A stretch of DNA of 64,000 nucleotides from Longimicrobium terrae (GCF_014202995.1 NZ_JACHIA010000003.1:558001-622000); one strand, 5' to 3'. Counted from the stretch's first letter, positions 16,819-25,919 are shown. Numbers and translations are program-made. The notes: generated from the letters alone by a model not told the origin.

Positions 16819-17891
16819 GCACCGCCAATCCGCACCTGTGGACGGTGATTCTGGCCGGCGGCGTGGGCTCGCGATTCTGGCCGGTGAGCACGCCGGCGCG
16901 CCCCAAGCAGCTGCTTCCCCTGGCGTCGGAGCAGCCGCTGATCCGCGACACGGTGGACCGCATCGTTCCGCTCGTCCCCGCCGACCGGCTGCGCATCCTG
17001 ACGGGCGGGCAACTTTCCGGCGCGCTCCTCTCCGTCCTTCCGGAACTGGGCGGCGAGCACCTGCTGCTGGAGCCGCGCGCGGCGGGAACGGGGCCGGTGC
17101 TGGCCTGGGCCGCGGCGGAGCTGGAGCGGCTGGATCCGGACGCGGTGATGGTGTCTCTGCACGCGGACCACGTCATCCATCCCCCGGAAGCGTTCCGCGC
17201 GCTGATCGCCCGCGCGGCGGAGCTGGCCGTGGGGCACCGCCGCCTGTTCACCATCGGCGCGCCGCCGACGCGCGCGGAAACCGGCTACGGCTACATCCGC
17301 CTGGGCGCCCCGCTGGACGGGCTCGCGGGGGACGACCATCCGGAGCCGGGGAACGCCGTCGCCGAGTTCGTGGAGAAGCCGGACCGGGAGACGGCGGAGG
17401 AGTACCTGGCGTCCGGCCGCTTTCTGTGGAACACGGGGCTGTTCGTGTGGCGCTGCGCCGACATGCTGGACCAGCTGCAGGCGCACGCGCCGGAGTTCCG
17501 CGAGCTGGTGCCCATGCTGCGCCGGGGCGAGTCGGAGGAGTTCTTCCGCCTTGCCCCCACCATCAGCATCGACGAGGCGCTGCTGGAGCGGTCGGACCGC
17601 AGCGGCGTGGTGCGCGCCACCTTTGCGTGGGACGACGTGGGTGCCTGGGACGCGGTGAGCCGCACGCGCCCCGCGGACGAGCGCGGCAACGTGCTGCTGG
17701 GCGACGCGCACGCGGTGGAGTGCGACAACACCGTGCTGTACGCCGACGAGGGGCCCGTGGTGGGCTTCGGGGTGGAGAACCTGGTGGTCGTGCGTACGGG
17801 CGGGGTAACCTTCGTGGCACACCGCGACCGCTCGCCGGACCTGAAGCGCATGCTGCAGCAGCTGCCGGACCACCTGCGCGACCTGCGCTGA
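16815..17891 (+). CDS. manC: Mannose-1-phosphate guanylyltransferase
   Basis: The product has 358 residues, the short form without the C-terminal isomerase domain. The signature WTVILAGGVGSRFWPVSTPARPKQLLPL (about 9-36) is the nucleotidyltransferase motif of GDP-mannose pyrophosphorylases. Others are ADHVI, ETGYGYI, FVEKPD (the mannose-1-phosphate pocket) and WNTGLFVWR. It makes GDP-mannose from mannose-1-phosphate and GTP for glycans. It overlaps the response regulator by 4 nt, so the two are co-expressed. Confidence 0.93.
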   Translation: MSTANPHLWTVILAGGVGSRFWPVSTPARPKQLLPLASEQPLIRDTVDRIVPLVPADRLRILTGGQLSGALLSVLPELGGEHLLLEPRAAGTGPVLAWAAAELERLDPDAVMVSLHADHVIHPPEAFRALIARAAELAVGHRRLFTIGAPPTRAETGYGYIRLGAPLDGLAGDDHPEPGNAVAEFVEKPDRETAEEYLASGRFLWNTGLFVWRCADMLDQLQAHAPEFRELVPMLRRGESEEFFRLAPTISIDEALLERSDRSGVVRATFAWDDVGAWDAVSRTRPADERGNVLLGDAHAVECDNTVLYADEGPVVGFGVENLVVVRTGGVTFVAHRDRSPDLKRMLQQLPDHLRDLR

Positions 17892-18025
17892 CCCCCGCCG
17901 CGGGACTTCCTCCCCGGCGGGGGGATGAAGATGGACGTGTCGCGGGCGGCACGCGGGGTGCACTCCGCGAGACCGCCCGCTTTCGTTCACGGCCGTCAAC
18001 CCGCTCCATCGCCGACCGACCTCGC

Positions 18026-19276
18026 ATGTCCGACCTTTCGCTGATTCTGTTTGACGACGCGCACAGCCGCGCGTGGCACCCGTTCGCGCTCACCCGACCC
18101 GGCGGCGAGCTGCGCTTCGGCGCGTTTACCGGGCGCAGGCGGGCGGAGCGCCTGTTCGGGGCGCGGTGCGTGGCGCACCTGGGGCCCGCGCACCTGGCCG
18201 GCTTTGAGGAGGCGGACGCGCCCCCCGTCATTCCCTACGCCGACGCGCCGGCGGACGGGGACCGGCTGTTTCTGTCCGCGCGCGCCGTTCCCGCGTGGGG
18301 CAGCGGTGACCTGTGGCGCGCCCGGCGGGGCGGCGCGGGCGCGGTGGTCGTCGACGGCGAGGTGGCGGGGTGGTTCGCTCCCGCGGGGACGCCGGCGCCA
18401 GACGCGGCGTTCTTCGACTCGCCCTCCACGCTGCTGGACCGCACCGGCGCGGTGGAGCTGCAGGGGCGGATGATCGGGGCCATGTGGGAGCTGATGTCCG
18501 GCAGCGGCGCGCAGACCACGGCGGACGTGGCCGGCCTGTTCGGCGCGGAGCAGTCGGCGGAGGACCGGCCGCAGCTTCCCGAGGGCGCCTTCCGCTTCGG
18601 CGACCATCCGCTGGTGCTGGGCGAGCGCGTGCGGATCGAACCCGGCGTGGTCTTCGACCTCACCAAGGGTCCCGTGTGGCTGGATGACGGGGTGCAGGTG
18701 CGGGCGTTCACGCGGCTGGCGGGCCCGGCGTACGTGGGCCGGGGGAGCATGGTGCTGGGCGGCGCGCTGGAAGAGGCCAGCATCGGCGAGGGGTGCCGCA
18801 TCCGTGGCGAGTTCGCCGAGAGCGTGTGCCTGAACTGGGTGAACAAGGCGCACGACGGCCATATCGGCCACGCCTACCTTGGCGCCTGGGTGAACCTGGG
18901 GGCGGAGACCACCAACAGCGACCTCAAGAACAACTACGGCACGGTGCGGCTGTGGACCCCCTCCGGCGAGCAGGACACGGGGGAGATCAAGGTGGGCTGC
19001 TTTCTGGGCGACCACGTGAAGACGGGGATCGGCCTGCTGCTGAACACCGGGACGGTGGTGGGCGCGGGGAGCAACCTGTACGGCGCGGAGATGCCGCCCA
19101 AGTACGTCCCCCCGTTCAGCTGGGGAACCGGGGATGACCTCACGGCGTACCGGGTGGACAAGTTTCTGGACGTGGCCAAGCGGGCCATGGCGCGCCGCGG
19201 CGTGGAGCTTTCCGACGGCGCGGCCGGGCAGCTGGCCCGGGCATGGGAGGCCGCCCGCGGCCCCGGCGGGGAGTGA
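18026..19276 (+). CDS. Putative sugar nucleotidyltransferase (GlmU-like with LbH repeats)
   Basis: The product has 416 residues. The N-terminal half (LILFDDAHSRAWHPFALTRPGGELRFG) matches the N-terminal family of GlmU-like sugar nucleotidyltransferases that lacks the classical G-x-G-x-R loop. The C-terminal half is a left-handed beta-helix of hexapeptide repeats (VWLDDGVQVRAFTRLAGPAYVGRGSMV and NYGTVRL) as in acyltransferases and bifunctional GlmU. It probably handles a hexose-1-phosphate, but the substrate is unknown. It follows manC after 134 nt in the same direction, suggesting joint nucleotide-sugar supply for a surface glycan. Confidence 0.78.
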   Translation: MSDLSLILFDDAHSRAWHPFALTRPGGELRFGAFTGRRRAERLFGARCVAHLGPAHLAGFEEADAPPVIPYADAPADGDRLFLSARAVPAWGSGDLWRARRGGAGAVVVDGEVAGWFAPAGTPAPDAAFFDSPSTLLDRTGAVELQGRMIGAMWELMSGSGAQTTADVAGLFGAEQSAEDRPQLPEGAFRFGDHPLVLGERVRIEPGVVFDLTKGPVWLDDGVQVRAFTRLAGPAYVGRGSMVLGGALEEASIGEGCRIRGEFAESVCLNWVNKAHDGHIGHAYLGAWVNLGAETTNSDLKNNYGTVRLWTPSGEQDTGEIKVGCFLGDHVKTGIGLLLNTGTVVGAGSNLYGAEMPPKYVPPFSWGTGDDLTAYRVDKFLDVAKRAMARRGVELSDGAAGQLARAWEAARGPGGE

Positions 19277-19313
19277 CGGCCATCCGCCGATCCCGCGCCT
19301 GAGCAACAGGTTA

Positions 19314-19356
19314 GACGCCCTCCCGCGATTCTGTTAGATTGTCGCCGGAGGGCGTC
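19314..19356 (+). terminator. Hairpin after the nucleotidyltransferase operon
   Basis: GACGCCCTCC (19314-19323) pairs with GGAGGGCGTC (19347-19356) around a 23-nt loop, 38 nt past the stop. Confidence 0.45.
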
Positions 19357-19383
19357 CGCCGTTTCCGGCGCGACGTTCACCAT

Positions 19384-19424
19384 CGCACTCACGCACCCCG
19401 CACTTCCGCACTTCCGCACTTTCG
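19384..19424. repeat. GCACTCACGCAC-type repeat string
   Basis: Degenerate GCACT(T/C)(A/C)CGCAC units abut the likely start of the MBL gene. They account for the odd N-terminal residues predicted if the upstream ATG (19339) is used. Confidence 0.6.
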
Positions 19425-19428
19425 TCCT

Positions 19429-20250
19429 TTGCAAGTCACCCTGCTGGGCAGCGGCAGCCGCGGCAACGCGGTGCTGATCGAATCGGGCGAAACGCGGCTC
19501 CTGGTGGACGCCGGGTTCAGCGGGCGCGACCTGGAGCGCCGGTTGGCGGAGGTGCAGGTGGACCCCGCCTCGCTCACGGCGCTGCTGGTGACGCACGACC
19601 ACGGCGACCACACGCGGGGGATGGGCGTGGCCGCGCGCCGGTGGAATCTGCCGCTGTACCTGACGGAACTGACGCGCAACGTATGCGGATCGCTGCTGGA
19701 CGGCAGCGAGGACGTGCGCCCGTACAGCAGCGCCGAGCCGGTGCGGATCGGCGGATTGATCGTGACGCCGTTCCTTACCGTTCACGACGCGATCGATCCC
19801 GTGGCGGTGACGGTGACAGAGGCCGCGACGAGCGAGAAGCTGGGGATCGCCACGGACCTGGGGCGCGCCACGGCGGGCGTGCGGCACGCGCTGCAGGGGT
19901 GCGACGTGCTGGTGCTGGAAAGCAACCACGACGAGATCCTGCTGCGCGAAAGTCCGTATCCGTGGTCGGTCAAGGCGCGCATCGGCGGCAGCCACGGCCA
20001 CCTGAGCAACCGCGCCGCCGCGGAACTCGTGGGCGAGTTGTACCACGACAACCTGTGCGCGGTCGTCCTGGCGCACCTGAGCGAGCAGGCGAACGATCCG
20101 CATCTGGCCAGGGACGTCGTGGGGATGGCGCTGGAGCGGCGGCGGTACGAGGGGACGCTGGAGGTGGCGCGGCAGGAGAGCCCGCTGGCGCCCATCGACG
20201 TGTCCCGCATGCGCCGCCAGCGCCTCCCCGCGCAGACCTCGCTGTTCTGA
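19429..20250 (+). CDS. MBL-fold metallo-hydrolase (YycJ/WalJ-like)
   Basis: The product has 273 residues from TTG 19429, which opens exactly on MQVTLLGSGSRGNAVLIESG, the family's usual start. An ATG at 19339 would add 30 residues encoded by repeat DNA. No clear ribosome site precedes either start. The metal motif HDHGDH lies at 56-61, followed by a later ESNHDE and GSHGHLSN. It should bind two zinc ions and act as a nuclease or phosphodiesterase, as in the WalJ/YycJ group linked to DNA replication or wall signalling. The gene stands alone. Confidence 0.85.
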   Translation: MQVTLLGSGSRGNAVLIESGETRLLVDAGFSGRDLERRLAEVQVDPASLTALLVTHDHGDHTRGMGVAARRWNLPLYLTELTRNVCGSLLDGSEDVRPYSSAEPVRIGGLIVTPFLTVHDAIDPVAVTVTEAATSEKLGIATDLGRATAGVRHALQGCDVLVLESNHDEILLRESPYPWSVKARIGGSHGHLSNRAAAELVGELYHDNLCAVVLAHLSEQANDPHLARDVVGMALERRRYEGTLEVARQESPLAPIDVSRMRRQRLPAQTSLF

Positions 20251-20271
20251 GGCGCCCTGACGGGACGGCAT

Positions 20272-20470
20272 CTCCCTTGAGCGGCTGAAGCCGCCGCTCA
20301 AACAGCGCCAAGCCCCGACACGCGGCCGCTGTCGCGTCCACGTTCGGGGCTTCATCAGGCGCTGAGCCGGACCTGAGAGATTGGAGTCGGTTGTGAAGCC
20401 CCGAGCGGCGCCTGTGGGCGCCGCGTCGGGGCTTTGCGCCTTTGGAGCGGCGGCTTCAGCCGCTCTCGCG
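20272..20470. repeat. Two head-to-head REP-like composite palindromes
   Basis: Copy one (20278-20355) reads GAGCGGCTGAAGCCGCCGCTC, a spacer, then AGCCCCGACACG to CGTTCGGGGCTT. Copy two (20392-20467) is the same module reversed (GAAGCCCCGAGC to GAGCGGCGGCTTCAGCCGCTC when read as separate stems). Related copies occur at 12347-12422 and 26161-26240. No gene is present apart from these. Confidence 0.8.
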
Positions 20471-20651
20471 ACGGCAGACGGCGCCTCCCCGCGCAGACCT
20501 CGCTGTTCTGACGCGCCCGGCCGATCTCTTGGATCGTTTCCACAACCTCCGCCCAAGCGGAGGTTTTTCTTTTCATTTCGCGAGACTTGCGCCCGCCATC
20601 CACACCGTGCAGTTTCCCCTATCTGTCCAACTGTGACCAGAGGAGATGCCG

Positions 20652-20864
20652 ATGCGGAACCGTTCGTCAGTGGCGCAAGCGCGAGATCATCAGGACGATC
20701 AGGCACGACAGACGCGTCGCGAGAAGTTGTACGCCAGCTACGACGAGGCGGCGCAAGATCCCGTCTTCATGTCCGAGTTGCGCGCCATTGCCGAGGAATT
20801 CGACATCACAGTCGGAGACGGGCTGGAAGCGGAAGAGCCGTACCCGATGGGAAGTTCCGCGTGA
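20652..20864 (+). CDS. Small antitoxin-like protein, apparently orphan
   Basis: The product has 70 residues. The ribosome site AGGAG (20641-20645) abuts the first ATG (20646), so the second ATG at 20652, with 6-nt spacing, is the better start. The sequence has REKLYASYDEAAQDPVFM, then SELRAIAEEFDITVGDGLE, which resembles small antitoxins that precede PemK/MazF-type toxins: a basic N-terminus, a DP-x-FM motif, and an acidic C-terminus. No toxin frame follows; downstream DNA is a repeat. It may be a remnant pair, or its partner may be elsewhere. Family assignment is by eye. Confidence 0.5.
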   Translation: MRNRSSVAQARDHQDDQARQTRREKLYASYDEAAQDPVFMSELRAIAEEFDITVGDGLEAEEPYPMGSSA

Positions 20865-20899
20865 TCGCCATCGCCCTGCTCGCGATCATATCAACTGCC

Positions 20900-21120
20900 C
20901 TCACGCGGAGGCCGCGGGGGTTCGCGGAGGTCGCGGGGAGGAACTGCGGGGAAAACAGAGATGGATAGAAAACAACGAAGGGGGCTGGAGAATCGAATCT
21001 CCACACCCCCTCCGTTGTTCTTTCTCTGCGTCTCTGCGGCTCTGCGTGAGGCTTTTCTGTTGCCGTTCCCGCGACCTCTGCGCCCCCCGCGGCCTCCGCG
21101 TGATGGCTGTTACCACGGTG
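20900..21120. repeat. Long imperfect inverted repeat
   Basis: CTCACGCGGAGGCCGCGG (from about 20902) pairs with CCGCGGCCTCCGCGTGA (to about 21109). Between them lie CTCTGCGGCTCTGCGTGAG-type strings. The same two word types build the inverted repeats around galM. I see no gene here. Confidence 0.6.
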
Positions 21121-21130
21121 GCGGGAACGG

Positions 21131-21165
21131 AAAGGGCGGCTCTCCGCACCGGAGAGCCGCCCTTT
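21131..21165 (-). terminator. Perfect 15-bp terminator hairpin
   Basis: AAAGGGCGGCTCTCC pairs perfectly with GGAGAGCCGCCCTTT over a 5-nt loop, 24 nt past the stop of the DksA-like gene. Confidence 0.85.
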
Positions 21166-21188
21166 CCACATCATCCAACCGGAGCCGA

Positions 21189-21572
21189 TCAGGCCGCCTT
21201 GTCTTCTTCTTCGCGGCGCTTGCAGTCCAGGCAGTAGCGCGCGTGCGGCAGCGCTTCCAGCCGCATGAAGGGGATCTCGTTCTTGCATCCGTGGCAGATG
21301 CCGAAGCCCTCGGGATCGGTGTACAGCCGGCGCAGCGCCTCCTCCAGCCGGTACAGGTAGCGGCCTTCCTTGCTGGCGAACAGGAACGACTTTTCGCGCT
21401 CCATGGCGTCGGTGCCCTGGTCGGCCATGTGGAACGAATAGCTGCTCAGATCCGCGTCGGCGGCGTCGCGGCTCTGCGCCGTATTCTGCTGAAACCGTCC
21501 GATCGAACGCTGGATTTTCTCGCGTTCGCGAAGAAGAAGACGCTCGATGGCGTCGCGTTGGGTCCGGTCCAT
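21189..21572 (-). CDS. DksA/TraR-family zinc-finger protein
   Basis: The product has 127 residues from ATG 21572 (MDRTQRDAIERLLLREREKI). The frame extends to 21725 but with off-family residues. An N-terminal coiled coil (about 1-75) is followed by the C4 zinc finger FGICHGCKNEIPFMRLEALPHARYCLDCKRR. In DksA the coiled-coil tip carries an Asp pair; here DAADADLSSYS may serve. Such proteins enter the RNA polymerase secondary channel and modulate transcription, often with ppGpp; others have different roles. The gene lies just downstream of rseP with its own strong terminator. Confidence 0.85.
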   Translation of the reverse strand: MDRTQRDAIERLLLREREKIQRSIGRFQQNTAQSRDAADADLSSYSFHMADQGTDAMEREKSFLFASKEGRYLYRLEEALRRLYTDPEGFGICHGCKNEIPFMRLEALPHARYCLDCKRREEEDKAA

Positions 21573-21759
21573 CTCGGGGTCTCGCTTGTGGCTGGATATG
21601 TGTCGGGCGGGGTGCCCCGAAGCGCACGCCCGCCGGGCCTCGGCGCGCATCGAACGTTCGATCCAACGCACCCGCTGCGCGCGGGACAGCCCGCAAATGT
21701 ACCACCCCGGAGGCCATTCCTTCAAGGCCGCCGGGGTGATTTCATCAAAGTAGACGCGA

Positions 21760-23115
21760 TCAGCGGTTCAGCAGGCGCCCCAGGTAGCGGACCACATCGT
21801 TGCCGTTGGCCCACAGCATCAGCCCCACCACGATGATCAGACCCACGTGCGAAAGCCGGATGCGCGCCTCGATGCTGAGCGGCCGGCCGCGCACGGCCTC
21901 CACCAGCAGAAACATCAGGTGCCCGCCATCCAGAATGGGAATGGGCAGCAGGTTCAGCACGGCCAGGTTGACGGACAGAAAGGCCAGAAAGAACAGAAAG
22001 CTGGCCGGCCCCTGCGCCGCGCTCTGCCCCGACGCCTCGCCGATCGACAGCAGCCCGCCCAGGTTGCGCGGCGAGAGAGCGCCGGTGACCAGGTCGCGCA
22101 GCGTATCCAGCAGAATGGTGATCATCCGCCAGGTGCCCTCGAACCCGGCCGCCACCGCGTCGCCAAAGCTAAGCCGCCGGTAGTCGATGGTCGGCTTCTC
22201 CAGCGCGCCGATCTTGCCGACCGTGCGCTCCGCCCCGTTCACCGTCTCTTTTTCCGTCGCGGGCGTGAGCGTCACCGTGCGCCGCTGCCCCGCGCGCTCC
22301 AGTTCCAGCGCGAGCGGCTTGCCCGGGCTGCCGCGAAAGATCTCCACCGCCTCGTGCCAGGCGCGGATGGGCCGCCCGCCGATGGAGATGATGCTGTCGT
22401 CCCCCTGAATGCCCGCCTTGGCCGCGGGCATGTCGGGCTGCACGGCGCCGAACACGGGCTTGCTCAGAAAGCGCAGCGCCGCGCGGATGCTGTCGCGCGA
22501 GGCTCCCTTTTCCGGCAGGTTCAGCGTCACCGGCTGCGCGCCCCGCAGTCCGATCTGCACCGGGCCGGCGGGGGCCTCGCTCAGCAGTTCCTGCATGCGG
22601 TCCCAGCTGTCCACCTGCTGCGAGCCCACGGAGGTCACGGCCGCGCCGGTGGGGATGGCGGCCACCTGCGCCGCGCTTCCGCCCAGCGTGGTCATGGGCG
22701 CCAGCTGCGTGGTGGCCACGTACTGCTCGCCCTGCGCAAAGGCCAGGATCAGGTTGGCCAGCAGCGCAAACAGCAGGTTCATGATGACGCCGGCGCTGAT
22801 CACCCAGGCGCGCGCCCACAGCGGCTTGGCGTCAAAGGTCCGCGAGGGATCGACTTCCTCGATCTTTTCGCCGCCTTCCAGCGCGGCGGCGGCTTCGTCG
22901 TCCTCCATCCCCGCCATCTTCACGTAGCCGCCAAGCGGAATGGCGGAGATGACGAACTCCGTCTCCCCCCACTGGAAGCCGGCCACGCGCGGCCCCAGCC
23001 CCAGGGAAAAGCGGGGCGCGGCGATGTCCACCGACTTCGCGGCAAAGAAGTGCCCGAACTCGTGGATCAGGATCAGCAGGGACAGCGCGACCAGGGTCGC
23101 CAGAATCGTCAGCAC
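21760..23115 (-). CDS. rseP: RseP-type site-2 protease, PDZ-containing
   Basis: The product has 451 residues from GTG 23115 (MLTILATLVALSLLILIHEFGHFF), overlapping the end of dxr by 7 nt. The catalytic HEFGH lies at 18-22 and the second metal motif is LPIPILDGGH near residue 400. Two PDZ-like regions sit between (AQVAAIPTGAAVTSVGSQQVDSW and AKAGIQGDDSIISIGGRPI). There are about four transmembrane segments. RseP cleaves anti-sigma factors or leftover signal peptides in the inner membrane. It closes the uppS-cdsA-dxr-rseP operon. Confidence 0.96.
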   Translation of the reverse strand: MLTILATLVALSLLILIHEFGHFFAAKSVDIAAPRFSLGLGPRVAGFQWGETEFVISAIPLGGYVKMAGMEDDEAAAALEGGEKIEEVDPSRTFDAKPLWARAWVISAGVIMNLLFALLANLILAFAQGEQYVATTQLAPMTTLGGSAAQVAAIPTGAAVTSVGSQQVDSWDRMQELLSEAPAGPVQIGLRGAQPVTLNLPEKGASRDSIRAALRFLSKPVFGAVQPDMPAAKAGIQGDDSIISIGGRPIRAWHEAVEIFRGSPGKPLALELERAGQRRTVTLTPATEKETVNGAERTVGKIGALEKPTIDYRRLSFGDAVAAGFEGTWRMITILLDTLRDLVTGALSPRNLGGLLSIGEASGQSAAQGPASFLFFLAFLSVNLAVLNLLPIPILDGGHLMFLLVEAVRGRPLSIEARIRLSHVGLIIVVGLMLWANGNDVVRYLGRLLNR

Positions 23116-24260
23116 GGGGCAAGCCGGGTCAGAAAGTCGGTCGTGGCGCGCCGGGCCCAGGCATCGGCCTCCAGCACGTCGTCCAGGGTGCGGACGGGCC
23201 CGCCGGCCCACCGCTGCAGTGCATCGTCCACCGCCTCGCCGATGCCGCGGAACGGGGCGCGGCCGGCCAGAAACTCGGCAACGGCCACCTCGTTGGCGGC
23301 GTTGAACACGGCCGGCGCGGTTCCGCCCTCCGCCCCCGCGCCCACGCCCAGGGCGAAAAGCGGAAAGCACTCGCCGCGAACGGCCTCAAAGGTCAGCGTC
23401 CCCGCGGCCACGGGGTCAAAGCGGCGCGTCTGGTACGGCAGCCGGTGCGGGTGCGTGAGCGCGTACAGAACGGGGATTTCCATCGTCGGAAAGCCCATCT
23501 GCGCCAGCACCGAACCGTCCGCCATCTCCACCATCGAGTGGATGATGGACTGCGGATGTACGACGGCCTCGATGCGGTCGTACGGCACGCCGAACAGAAA
23601 GTGCGCCTCGATGACCTCCAGCGCCTTGTTGGCCAGCGTGGCGCTGTCGATGGTCACCTTGGCGCCCATGTCCCACGTGGGGTGCCGCAGCGCGTCCGCG
23701 GGGGTCACCGCGGCGATGCGCTCGGGCGTCCAGGTGCGGAACGGGCCGCCCGACGCGGTGAGGACGAGCCGCCGAATGTCCGCCGCGCGGCTTCCGGCCA
23801 GGCATTGCAGGATGGCGCTGTGCTCGCTGTCCACCGGCACCAGCTCTCCCCCGCCCCGCTGCGCGGCCTCCAGCACCAGCGGCCCGCCGCAGACGAGCGA
23901 CTCCTTGTTGGCCAGCGCCACCCGCTTTCCGGCGCGCAGCGCGGCGAGCGTGGGCTCCAGCCCGGCGGCGCCCACCAGCGCGTTGATGACGATGTCCGCG
24001 TCCGGGTGCGTGGCCGCCTCCAGCAGCGCCTGCCGCCCGCTGCGCCACTCCGCCGCGCCCGGGGGCACGTCGCCGGGGACGGGCGCGTCGGCGAGCACGG
24101 CGAGGGAGGGCTGCATCTCCGCCACCAGTTCGCGCAGGGCGCCCGCGTTGCGGTGCGCCGTCAGCGCGACGGCGCGAAAGCTTTCCGGGTGCTGCGCCAG
24201 CACCGCCCGCGCGCTCGCGCCGATGGAGCCGGTGGCCCCCAGTATGGCGACGCCCTTCAT
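23109..24260 (-). CDS. dxr: 1-deoxy-D-xylulose-5-phosphate reductoisomerase
   Basis: The product has 383 residues, the usual length. The NADPH site GATGSIGASARAVLAQHP opens the protein. Others are ALANKESLVCGG, PVDSEHSAILQCL (metal and substrate region), LTASGGPFRTW and HPTWDMGAKVTIDSATLANK. It makes 2-C-methyl-D-erythritol 4-phosphate, the second step of the MEP isoprenoid pathway, which feeds the UppS product next door. It overlaps cdsA (ATGA) and rseP. Confidence 0.98.
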   Translation of the reverse strand: MKGVAILGATGSIGASARAVLAQHPESFRAVALTAHRNAGALRELVAEMQPSLAVLADAPVPGDVPPGAAEWRSGRQALLEAATHPDADIVINALVGAAGLEPTLAALRAGKRVALANKESLVCGGPLVLEAAQRGGGELVPVDSEHSAILQCLAGSRAADIRRLVLTASGGPFRTWTPERIAAVTPADALRHPTWDMGAKVTIDSATLANKALEVIEAHFLFGVPYDRIEAVVHPQSIIHSMVEMADGSVLAQMGFPTMEIPVLYALTHPHRLPYQTRRFDPVAAGTLTFEAVRGECFPLFALGVGAGAEGGTAPAVFNAANEVAVAEFLAGRAPFRGIGEAVDDALQRWAGGPVRTLDDVLEADAWARRATTDFLTRLAPC

Positions 24261-25111
24261 CCACCCACCACGAAGCGGAAGAACGCGTACCCCAGCGGCA
24301 GGGTGAAGAGGAGCGAATCGAAGCGGTCCAGCGCGCCGCCGTGGCCGGGGAGCAGCGTTCCCGAATCCTTTACCCCCACGTCGCGCTTGAGCAGCGACTC
24401 CGCCAGATCGCCCACCTGCGCGAAGACGGACACCAGGAGGCCGAACACGGCGCCCTGCAGGATTGTGGGATGGTACGCGGGAAAGCGGCCCAGAAGCACG
24501 GCGTACCCCGCTCCGGCCAGCAGGCTCCCGGCGACCGCGGAAAGCGCGCCCTCCACCGTCTTTCCGGGGCTTACGCGCGGGATGAGCTTGTGCTTTCCCA
24601 TCGCCCGGCCGCCAAAGTAGGCGGCGGTGTCGCTCACCCAGGTAAGGAGAATGGGGGCGAACAGGATGGCGGTGCCGTGGAGCGGATCGTCCACGCCGGG
24701 AAGGTGGCGCAGAAAGAGGCCGAAGGCGAGCAGCCCCGCGTACCCCGCGCCAAAGACGGTGATGGCGAGCGAGAGAAACGGCTCACCCTCCACGCCGCGC
24801 GTCCAGATGGCGGCGGTGGCCACCGTCATCGTCAGCACGACGAGGACGGCGGCAGGGACGGGGTTGGCGAGGCCCATCCGCGGGTCGATGGCCGCGCCCA
24901 GGATCATCCCCGCCGCGCCCATCATCCCCAGAAGCTCCAGGGGGCGCGGCGCCTTGCGGGCCGCCATGCGAAACAGTTCGCGCGCGGTGAGCGCGGCGAT
25001 GGCGGCCAGCAGGGCGGCGAGCACCCATTCGCCGAAATAGGCCGCGGCGATCACCACGGGGATTCCGGCCAGGGCAACGCCCACCCGGGTCAGCGTTTCC
25101 GATGCGGCCAC
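24257..25111 (-). CDS. cdsA: Phosphatidate cytidylyltransferase
   Basis: The product has 284 residues from GTG 25111, eight nt after the uppS stop. There are about eight hydrophobic segments. The CDP-alcohol cytidylyltransferase signature is complete: SPGKTVEGALSAVAGSLL, then QVGDLAESLLKRDVGVKDSG and LLPGHGGALDRFDSLL. It makes CDP-diacylglycerol from phosphatidic acid and CTP in the inner membrane. Stop and next start overlap (ATGA) with dxr. Confidence 0.95.
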   Translation of the reverse strand: MAASETLTRVGVALAGIPVVIAAAYFGEWVLAALLAAIAALTARELFRMAARKAPRPLELLGMMGAAGMILGAAIDPRMGLANPVPAAVLVVLTMTVATAAIWTRGVEGEPFLSLAITVFGAGYAGLLAFGLFLRHLPGVDDPLHGTAILFAPILLTWVSDTAAYFGGRAMGKHKLIPRVSPGKTVEGALSAVAGSLLAGAGYAVLLGRFPAYHPTILQGAVFGLLVSVFAQVGDLAESLLKRDVGVKDSGTLLPGHGGALDRFDSLLFTLPLGYAFFRFVVGG

Positions 25112-25119
25112 GCGGTCTT

Positions 25120-25866
25120 TCAGGTAGCGAGCACGCGGCCGAACCGCCGCTCGCGTCTCTGGTATTCCAGCAGCGCCTGGTAGAACTGTTCGCGCCCGAA
25201 GTCCGGCCACAGGACGGGAGTCACGTACAGCTCGGTGTAGGCCAGCTGCCAGAGCATGAAGTTGCTGATCCGCATTTCGCCGGACGTGCGGATGAGCAGG
25301 TCCGGATCGGGATCGTCGGGGGTGTACGTCTGCTGCGCGAACAGCGCTTCGTCGATCTCGCCCGGGAGCAGCGTTCCGGCGGCCACGCGCTCCGCCAGCC
25401 GGCGTGCGGCCAGGACGATCTCCTGCCGCGCGCCGTAGCTGATGGCCAGGTTCAGGCGCATCTTGGGCCCGCCGCGCGTGTGGTCGATGATGGACTGCAG
25501 GGCGCCCCGCGTGCGCGGCCCCAGGCGGTCCATCTCGCCGATGCAGCGCACCTCGACCCCTTTTTCCTTGAGGTCGCGGCGCTCGCGGCGCACGTACAGC
25601 TCCAGCAGCCCCATGAGCGCGGAAACTTCCGTGGGCGGCCGGCCCCAGTTTTCCGCGGAGAAGGCGTACAGCGTCAGCACCTCCACGCCGGCCTCGATGG
25701 CGGCCTCCACGGAGGCGCGTACGGCGCGCATCCCCGCGCGATGACCGAACTCGCGGGGTTTTCCACGTTCGCGCGCCCAGCGCCCGTTGCCGTCCATGAT
25801 GACGGCCACGTGGCGCGGAACGGCTCCGTTCAGGCGGACTTCGTGAAGCAGCGGATCGTGCGACAT
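25120..25866 (-). CDS. uppS: Undecaprenyl (isoprenyl) diphosphate synthase
   Basis: The product has 248 residues from ATG 25866 (MSHDPLLHEVRLNGAVPRHV). The open frame to 26073 is encoded by GTGCGTGAG repeats and is not genuine. Motifs are VAVIMDGNGRWA with catalytic Asp25, GHRAG, YAFSAENWGRP and DLLIRTSGEMRISNFMLWQLAYTEL. It builds the C55 lipid carrier for peptidoglycan and surface glycans. It heads the operon uppS-cdsA-dxr-rseP. In many bacteria frr precedes it, but here frr is 24 kb away. Confidence 0.97.
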   Translation of the reverse strand: MSHDPLLHEVRLNGAVPRHVAVIMDGNGRWARERGKPREFGHRAGMRAVRASVEAAIEAGVEVLTLYAFSAENWGRPPTEVSALMGLLELYVRRERRDLKEKGVEVRCIGEMDRLGPRTRGALQSIIDHTRGGPKMRLNLAISYGARQEIVLAARRLAERVAAGTLLPGEIDEALFAQQTYTPDDPDPDLLIRTSGEMRISNFMLWQLAYTELYVTPVLWPDFGREQFYQALLEYQRRERRFGRVLAT

Positions 25867-25919
25867 GGCCCAAAGATGGACCCGAGCGCGGGGTTTGTCA
25901 AAGCAAGTGGTCGGCCCGG

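Noticed and set aside
16838-19276. 812-codon frame apparently fusing manC region and the second nucleotidyltransferase
   Set aside because: The first 396 codons are a shifted frame of manC; the genuine gene starts at ATG 18026.
20900-21120. Possible CRISPR-like repetitive DNA
   Set aside because: The repeats are inverted and irregular, with no equal spacers and no cas gene.
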